NCBI RefSeq assembly: GCF_025127995.1
Contig: NZ_JAHLYP010000011.1
Location: 1-64,000, forward strand
Origin: Synechococcus sp. CS-1332
Lineage (GTDB): Bacteria > Cyanobacteriota > Cyanobacteriia > PCC-6307 > Cyanobiaceae
Reading direction: 5' to 3'
DNA length: 64,000 bases
Made by a program: the position numbers and the translations under genes. The notes beneath the pieces are model-generated. The model was not told where the DNA came from. It did no database searches and worked only from the letters and a program-made list of their open reading frames with translations. Positions 59,009 to 64,000 of the stretch are shown here, in pieces; within the stretch, counting starts at the first letter, position 1, and every line of letters begins with the position of its first letter.

Positions 59009-60763
59009 TCATCGCGTCTGTTTGCGCCAGTTCACTACAGCCTCAGCATAAAGAGCAGGATCAGGGCGAGCAGCCTTTTTCCACGCTTCAACAATATGGG
59101 GGTCGGACCCGACAGGCTTACGTGGAGAGAGCCGAAAACGAATTCGGCTAGGAATCGGCATCGCTTCGCCAGTAACAAGCCCTTCACCAGTCCGAAGTGC
59201 GGGAAGCATTGCCGTGAGATTGCCTAGGTCGTCAGGCATAGTACCGGCCACAATTCCCCGGTCGCGTGCATTGGATAAACGTAGTGCGATCATCGTGCCG
59301 CACTGGCTTAGGACCGTCTCGTCGATCTCGGAGGGTCTTTGGGTGACGACCATCAAACCCACGCCATACTTTCGGCCCTCCTTTGCAATCTGGGCCGCCA
59401 GCCGCTTGGCCGGCGACTCACCAGTAGCAGGAAAGATCCGATGAGCCTCGTCAATTACAACAAGGAGTGGCTGTTGGCGTCCAGAGATGGCAAGGTCGCC
59501 AGCCCAAAACAACGAGTCATAAACAATCCTCAACATAGTTCCTGCGGTTAGGCTCATTACCTCCTGTGGAAGGCCAGAGGTATCGAAAACGGTAATCGGA
59601 CGATCATGCCCTATCCATGATGCAACCAATCGATCCAGGTCTGATGTCGTGTCTCCTGCCAAATTAGGAGTTAGCTCGGAGCCTGGCTCAAAGAGGAACT
59701 GGTAACGAGCATCAGAAAGCCGGCTTCGCATCAGCTCAAGCTGCCGGGTGATTCCTCGCCTTGCTCCAACAAACGGAGCCACATTCCCCGTACTTGGTGG
59801 TGGATACCGATTTGGCCTCAAGCTCTGGGGATCGCCCTCATCCAGGAGATTGGCAAGTTCGCCAGTCGTCCGATTTTGGAGTGTTTGTCGCTCGTAATCA
59901 TCGAGCTCGAACCAAAGCCTCCTGGCAGAGAAGGGGATAGGTGAGTCGGCCGTGATCACCGCGTCCGGCGGAGGATTCGGGAGCCTACTAGCGGAATCTC
60001 TGCGCAATTCAAGTATTGCATCTCGAACTGCGGTCTCTGCACCCTGGGAAAGTGGACCCAGAGCGACTGAGATGAACTCCTCTGCTGGCAGCGCCCAATA
60101 CGGAACCACAAGGGGCTGAGGAGCGGCAACCACACCGAAAACGTATCCGTTGTCTCCCACAGCCGTCCCGTACTCACCGTGCGGATCGATGACGATGACC
60201 CGTGCCGATGGAAATCCCTGGGTTGAGATTGAGTCTAAGAGGACTGAAACAAGGTTGGATTTCCCTGCACCTGTAGAGCCGACCACCGCAAGATGGCGAG
60301 AGACCATCCGGTCAAGATCAAGTGTTCCAGCAATCCCGGAAGAGGAGCTGAGCACGCCAACATCGATTGACGTATCGGTTCGGATTGAACGATAGATGGT
60401 CTCGAGAAGATCACGGGTTATGACATGAACATCATCACCTACAGTCGGATACTGGCTAATTCCACGCTCGAACTGGCCCGATACTGACTCCCCAAAGAGA
60501 GTAAGGGTTACCCACCGATGAGAGTCGAGATTCTCCTCCCCGTAATGTGGGGGCGTGGCCGCAGCACCAACCTGTGTGACCATCCCAAAGAGGCTTGAAT
60601 AGCCGAGAGGGATTCGAAGAAATGACCCTATCTGTCCCAGCCTATGTGATTCACCTTGAACCAGAACGAGAGTCGATACGAGGTCATTGCGGAGTTCAAT
60701 GGTGACGGTTCCACCTGTGACACTTTGCACAGTTCCGATAAATGTGGGAAGGGAACGACTCAT
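59009..60763 (-). CDS. herA: HerA-type ATPase/helicase of a SIR2-HerA defence pair
   Basis: A 584-residue protein. An N-terminal beta (HAS-barrel) domain (TFIGTVQSVTGGTVTIEL, IGSFLRIPLGYSSLFGMV) precedes the FtsK/HerA ATPase: Walker A AVVGSTGAGKSNLVSVLL, Walker B PLLVVIDEAHRIFP, sensor VVTQRPSEIDETVLSQCGT and a late RLSNARDRGIVAG (arginine finger region). Known: HerA-type hexameric ATPases pair with SIR2 effectors in an anti-phage system (Nezha). It overlaps the sir2 gene by four bases. The pair reads in the - direction. Confidence 0.93.
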   Translation of the reverse strand: MSRSLPTFIGTVQSVTGGTVTIELRNDLVSTLVLVQGESHRLGQIGSFLRIPLGYSSLFGMVTQVGAAATPPHYGEENLDSHRWVTLTLFGESVSGQFERGISQYPTVGDDVHVITRDLLETIYRSIRTDTSIDVGVLSSSSGIAGTLDLDRMVSRHLAVVGSTGAGKSNLVSVLLDSISTQGFPSARVIVIDPHGEYGTAVGDNGYVFGVVAAPQPLVVPYWALPAEEFISVALGPLSQGAETAVRDAILELRRDSASRLPNPPPDAVITADSPIPFSARRLWFELDDYERQTLQNRTTGELANLLDEGDPQSLRPNRYPPPSTGNVAPFVGARRGITRQLELMRSRLSDARYQFLFEPGSELTPNLAGDTTSDLDRLVASWIGHDRPITVFDTSGLPQEVMSLTAGTMLRIVYDSLFWAGDLAISGRQQPLLVVIDEAHRIFPATGESPAKRLAAQIAKEGRKYGVGLMVVTQRPSEIDETVLSQCGTMIALRLSNARDRGIVAGTMPDDLGNLTAMLPALRTGEGLVTGEAMPIPSRIRFRLSPRKPVGSDPHIVEAWKKAARPDPALYAEAVVNWRKQTR

Positions 60764-61983
60764 CTAGTCTCACCACCGCCAGCCAAAGAATTCAAGAAAC
60801 GTCCAAAGACATTAAAGTCACCCAAGCCGAGTTTCGCTTTGCTTGAGTCCCCTACGTCCAACTCGGCGAATCCTGTTGTGACTGCCTCTAGGGCATGTTC
60901 ATCGCGGCCTCCTGATGACCAATGCCCAAATTGACGACGGAGAACACCTCCATTTGGACCGACGTACATAATGTTGGGATAGTCCTCAGCCCACTTGGAA
61001 GGCTCATCAGACTCAGACACATCGCTATACATCAAGGCGATCAGATGGGTTGTAGGATAGCGGTTCAGGGCATCAAGGATGATCGCATTGATATGCTGGT
61101 CACCAAAGCTGAAGCCCGCTACTACCAGGAGCGCGTTAGGCCTGGCGAGAACACGTCCAAGGCGATCCATTAATGCGCGGTATGGAAGCTTCTTTGACTG
61201 GTCGTACTTCTTGTATGAAGGGAGGACCATCTCCCCGGAGTCTTTGGGATGGCCCCTTGTAATGCGTTTCTTGCCGGCTATGGTCTCCTCGGACCAAGTT
61301 ACTGATCCGTGCAGCTTCCAATACCGAATCCAGGTGGGAGAGGGGAGAAGTTCGTCATTTTCAACCGCCTCTGGACTGAAGTAAGCGTGCTGACTTCCAA
61401 TAAATCCGTCAAAATGTGGAACCCGAAGAAGATCAAATGAGGCCTCTAAGAGAATATCATAGTTGGTAGTAAAAATCTCAACAGGCGTCTTGCGGACAGT
61501 GTTACGTATCCAACGCGCGAATCTGTGATGTGGAATCTCGCGTGGCAGGGTTGAAATGTCCGGTGCAGCGAGCTTAGCAATCTTTTGTCTAATTGCGCCG
61601 TCAATAGCCTCCCATTCGGCACGAGTCAGCCCTGATAGTGAATCTCCCTCAGCAAGTGCTTCAATCTTGGCGCGGACTCTGTCCAGCAATGACTCGATGT
61701 GAGGCTCAGAACCCAATGAAACGCATTCGTCTCGGAGCTGATCCCACACCGATGCATGCTCTTCTCCTAGGGAAGCGACCGCAGCACGGCACTCTGTTGT
61801 GAGCCCCCAAACTGCGGGAATCAAAGGTTGATGAAGTTCCTGATGTCCTGTCTCGGGATTATGTGGCGCAATATTAATGCAACTTGAAGTTCCTGCCCCG
61901 AGGAGAAATGCTAAGTGGCGATCGTGCGCCGACAAGTGGTCCCGGAGAACACCGAGAAAGCTCGCCGCATCGTGATCAGGCAA
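60760..61983 (-). CDS. SIR2-domain NADase-type effector
   Basis: A 407-residue protein, start MPDHDAASFLGVLRDHLSAH. SIR2 features: LAFLLGAGTSSCINIA (NAD-binding GAGTS), VEIFTTNYDILLEASFDLL (TTNYD), YWKLHGSVTW (catalytic His) and VVAGFSFGDQHINAIILDAL. Known: SIR2 effectors in defence degrade NAD and cause growth arrest or death on infection. Four-base overlap with herA. The 277 bases upstream (61984-62260) hold its promoter region and no recognisable gene. Confidence 0.92.
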   Translation of the reverse strand: MPDHDAASFLGVLRDHLSAHDRHLAFLLGAGTSSCINIAPHNPETGHQELHQPLIPAVWGLTTECRAAVASLGEEHASVWDQLRDECVSLGSEPHIESLLDRVRAKIEALAEGDSLSGLTRAEWEAIDGAIRQKIAKLAAPDISTLPREIPHHRFARWIRNTVRKTPVEIFTTNYDILLEASFDLLRVPHFDGFIGSQHAYFSPEAVENDELLPSPTWIRYWKLHGSVTWSEETIAGKKRITRGHPKDSGEMVLPSYKKYDQSKKLPYRALMDRLGRVLARPNALLVVAGFSFGDQHINAIILDALNRYPTTHLIALMYSDVSESDEPSKWAEDYPNIMYVGPNGGVLRRQFGHWSSGGRDEHALEAVTTGFAELDVGDSSKAKLGLGDFNVFGRFLNSLAGGGETR

Positions 61984-62260
61984 CAGTGCAGCCTCAAGGT
62001 TTGTCTTCTGGGCCTAATTGTAGCGGGAAAGGACAGGACTGAGGAGCCAGATAAGACAACATCGGATTGATATCACTTCAGCCTCCAACACGAGGGGGGC
62101 GTTCGGATCAGCCGGTTGGGCATCCCCTCGATGGAAGGGTTAGGCTGCTCCGCTACTTGAACACAACATTGTTTGGCGGCATGACCAGATAACCTGCAAC
62201 GGATAGGTGATACATGCGGGCGAACGAAAGCGCATGAGCCCTCCCCTTAGAGACTCGATA

Positions 62261-62704
62261 CTAGCCCGATGAATACACCAATAGGCGTGCCTTTCCATAA
62301 TTCAAAGCCGTTAGCTTTTCGGGCGAAAGGACGAGTGTGGAGAAGAAGTGACCGTGCCACTGCTCAGAGGGTGGCAATGAGAAACTGATTGGCTCTGATC
62401 TCTGATAGGCAAACATCTGATGCTCAGCCTTAGCAGGGAAATAGTACGTGAAGTCTTTGAACTGGCGCCGCGCGCTCGTTTGACCAGTGTTCTTCAGATC
62501 GAAGGACACTTGAACAGGCATGCTTGAATCTCTAGAAATGATTAGCTGTGTGCCTGTGATCACAACATGCGGTCTAGAAACCTCATCTTGAGTCGACTTC
62601 TTCTGGGGGATCTCTTACCACCTTTCGGTTGAGATCTGAGTTCTATAGAACCCAGGAACTGCCGCAAATGCGAAAACAAAAATTCCAATAATTAGCTGAG
62701 CCAT
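62261..62704 (-). pseudogene. Membrane-anchored protein gene interrupted by a stop codon
   Basis: From ATG 62704 the frame reads MAQLIIGIFVFAFAAVPGFY, a membrane anchor, then RTQISTERW and TAA (62615-62617, codon 30). The same frame goes on with EIPQKKSTQDEVSRPHVVIT and a ~100-residue beta-rich domain (FDLKNTGQTSARRQFKDFTY, FFSTLVLSPEKL) to the stop at 62261. GTG 62563 could restart the soluble part only. Function unknown. Confidence 0.7.
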
Positions 62705-62780
62705 GTTCTGTGAGGAGGCCTTACGCCGGGGCTCAGCCGCGCGCGTAAGCGCGTAGAGTGGAGCAGCCGATTAGTTTGTG

Positions 62781-63422
62781 CTAAGGAAGGGGAAAGAGCA
62801 TTAGAGAAACTCTATCTAAAGAATCATTATCCCTATTATCGCGATCAGCCTGGCCATACTTTAGCGATCTGATGTAATCAGAAATGAGTGTGCCGGCGTT
62901 CAGCACAAGGCCAGTATGGCAACGCACGATTGATTCAACAAAAAGCCCCCAGCGTTGCGCGGAAGAAACGTCGTTGTGGGCAGTCTTAACCCTGGGTCCG
63001 GGGTTTTGATACCAGACCGGAAAGTGGTCCTTGTTATTAGGTCGCCAAAAGAGAGTGTGATCGAGAGCCGAATTCCGAATCGTACGATTAGTGAAGGTGG
63101 GAAGAACATAGTAAATCTCTGTATGAACCAATAGTCTGGCCAATTGATCGGCAGGACTGCTCAGATCCCATGAGAGCTTAGAGTAATCATTAGGCGGGCA
63201 AGGGCGATTCACCTTTGGGCGCTTAATCTGCAGGCCAACGACTTTGCAGTCCATTGTCAAGACCTCGTCCGCGGGCCAGGTCTTTTCATCCGTTGGTGAT
63301 ACTCCAAAGACCTCTACCTGCGTGCCAATATCATGAAAGTACTTCTGAATGCCATGCACAATCCATGCTTCATACTCACGTTCGAGTGGGTTGCTCCACG
63401 TAAGTGCTAGGTAGTCAAGCAT
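62781..63422 (-). CDS. Possible PD-(D/E)XK-type nuclease, unknown function
   Basis: A 213-residue protein, start MLDYLALTWSNPLEREYEAW. A segment DEVLTMDCKVVGLQIKRPK has the spacing of a restriction-enzyme-like D…QxK active site, preceded by a helix with a Glu (REYEAWIVHGIQ). The rest (YYVLPTFTNRT, FPVWYQNPGPRVKT, WGLFVESIVRCHTGLVL) is not familiar. It is AT-rich like the SIR2-HerA region. Inference: a nuclease linked to the defence genes around it; no known family is claimed. Confidence 0.6.
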   Translation of the reverse strand: MLDYLALTWSNPLEREYEAWIVHGIQKYFHDIGTQVEVFGVSPTDEKTWPADEVLTMDCKVVGLQIKRPKVNRPCPPNDYSKLSWDLSSPADQLARLLVHTEIYYVLPTFTNRTIRNSALDHTLFWRPNNKDHFPVWYQNPGPRVKTAHNDVSSAQRWGLFVESIVRCHTGLVLNAGTLISDYIRSLKYGQADRDNRDNDSLDRVSLMLFPLP

Positions 63423-63583
63423 GTCGGTTATTTAAGGCAATCTAACCATTGAATAGGCGAGACCGCATAAAACCCGCCGTGGCGCTCACGCTTCCGCGTA
63501 GGACACAGTTCGCGACAGGGCTTGCCTGAGAAAAACCCTTTCAACAACACGAATCCGATTCTGGTATTGGTTGGCTAGGCGCA

Positions 63584-63605
63584 TGTTATGCGGATCCGCG
63601 TAACA
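63584..63605. promoter_or_regulatory. 22-bp near-perfect palindrome
   Basis: TGTTA-t-GCGGATCCGC-g-TAACA reads the same on both strands apart from one mismatched pair. It lies 60 bases before the start of the gene at 63665 and could be an operator of it or of the divergent gene at 62781, or part of a small repeat. The region 63423-63664 otherwise holds no gene. Confidence 0.5.
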
Positions 63606-63664
63606 TCCGCACAACTTGCTCAAACCCCTGCCGATCTGCGGCAGCCCAAACGCCTGGCCACTCC

Positions 63665-64000
63665 ATGCCCGACCAGGCCCCACCCCCCGGCCTCTACCAG
63701 CAACTCCTCACCGAGGGACTCGAGCAGCAGCTGCACGACCTGCAGGAAACACTGGTCGCCACCGACGTCCTTGATCCCCAGGAAGCCCCGCGCCTGCTGG
63801 CCCGGCACCTGGAGCGTCTGGCCCGCATTGCTCTGGAGCACCTGAGTGGTGGCGCCACGCCTGAACACCAGCTCGCTCTGGTGAACCGACTGGTAGGCCT
63901 GCTCCAGAGCCAGGCACCCCGCGCCATCTCCACCGCCGACATGCTGCACCCCTCCGCGCGGCTGCTCTCGGAGATCCGATCCACGGCGCTCCTGCCCGGC
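63665..64000 (+). CDS. N-terminal part of a large protein, possibly a DUF3427-type helicase; runs off the window
   Basis: The first 112 codons from ATG 63665: MPDQAPPPGLYQQLLTEGLEQ QLHDL…DPQEAPRLLARHLERLARIALEHL, then LVNRLVGLL and STADMLHPSARLLSEIR. Known (from memory of the family): DUF3427 helicases with an N-terminal PLD-like nuclease begin with such a GLYEQLLTE…-type helical stretch. The diagnostic PLD and helicase motifs would lie right of the edge, so the assignment is tentative. HNH-HIT genes like copies A-E are often linked to this helicase family, which fits the setting. Confidence 0.55.
   Translation, partial: MPDQAPPPGLYQQLLTEGLEQQLHDLQETLVATDVLDPQEAPRLLARHLERLARIALEHLSGGATPEHQLALVNRLVGLLQSQAPRAISTADMLHPSARLLSEIRSTALLPG

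Noticed and set aside
63423-63664. tRNA-like or small RNA gene near the right edge
   Set aside because: I could not fold a cloverleaf or find a T-loop motif; only the palindrome at 63584 stands out.

Overview
The window looks like chromosomal DNA of a high-GC unicellular cyanobacterium of the Synechococcus/Cyanobium kind. The reasons are a scatter of HIP1 octamers (GCGATCGC, for example at 5841, 7710, 18106, 19647 and 35882), a paired cryptochrome-DASH and FeS-type photolyase-like protein, a GH57 protein, and many short type II toxin-antitoxin (TA) pairs. This is inferred from gene content; no rRNA or other phylogenetic marker is present. I see no tRNA, rRNA, CRISPR array or complete insertion sequence.

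Layout. 0-4.6 kb: a TPR-CHAT protease-like protein (cut by the left edge), a small protein and a membrane-anchored partner, a gene trio resembling a CATRA-type conflict system. 4.9-8.6 kb: small TA modules (RHH-MazF, BrnT/BrnA, PIN with a truncated antitoxin) and unknown genes. 8.6-16 kb: a probable defence island with a giant RecB-like nuclease/helicase, a DUF262/DUF1524 (GmrSD-type) enzyme, and two proteins that share an unnamed domain. 16-25 kb: an operon-like run of a MerR regulator, a VWA protein and a PPP phosphatase, then an M28 peptidase, a P-loop/WYL fusion, a peroxiredoxin-like protein and an AbrB-PIN TA pair. 25-49 kb: mostly ordinary metabolism and envelope genes, namely two photolyase-family genes, a DODA-type dioxygenase, secreted proteins, a HAD phosphatase, a cation/proton antiporter, a hybrid histidine kinase, MscS with a solute-binding lipoprotein, a ThDP decarboxylase, GH57, rhodanese, alcohol dehydrogenase, a dCTP deaminase-like protein, an alpha/beta hydrolase and an acyl-CoA synthetase.

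49-57 kb is the most unusual part. Five copies (A-E) of one gene, an N-terminal helical domain plus HNH nuclease plus HIT domain, lie on the + strand in various states of truncation. The gaps between them are filled almost only by TA modules, most on the - strand: hicBA, brnTA, higBA, mnt-hepT, relB-relE, DUF433-DUF5615, phd-PIN and mnt-HEPN. Five of the eight toxins in this stretch are visibly broken (nonsense, frameshift, truncation or deletion), while every neighbouring antitoxin stays open. At least three insertions of a very small palindromic element interrupt copies A, B and the D/E pair.

57-64 kb continues with defence-type genes: a J-domain plus HNH gene pair, a SIR2-HerA pair (the arrangement known as Nezha), a candidate PD-(D/E)XK protein, and the first 112 codons of what may be a DUF3427-type helicase running off the right edge. 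Taken together, both ends of the window are accessory defence and addiction islands flanking a core metabolic segment.
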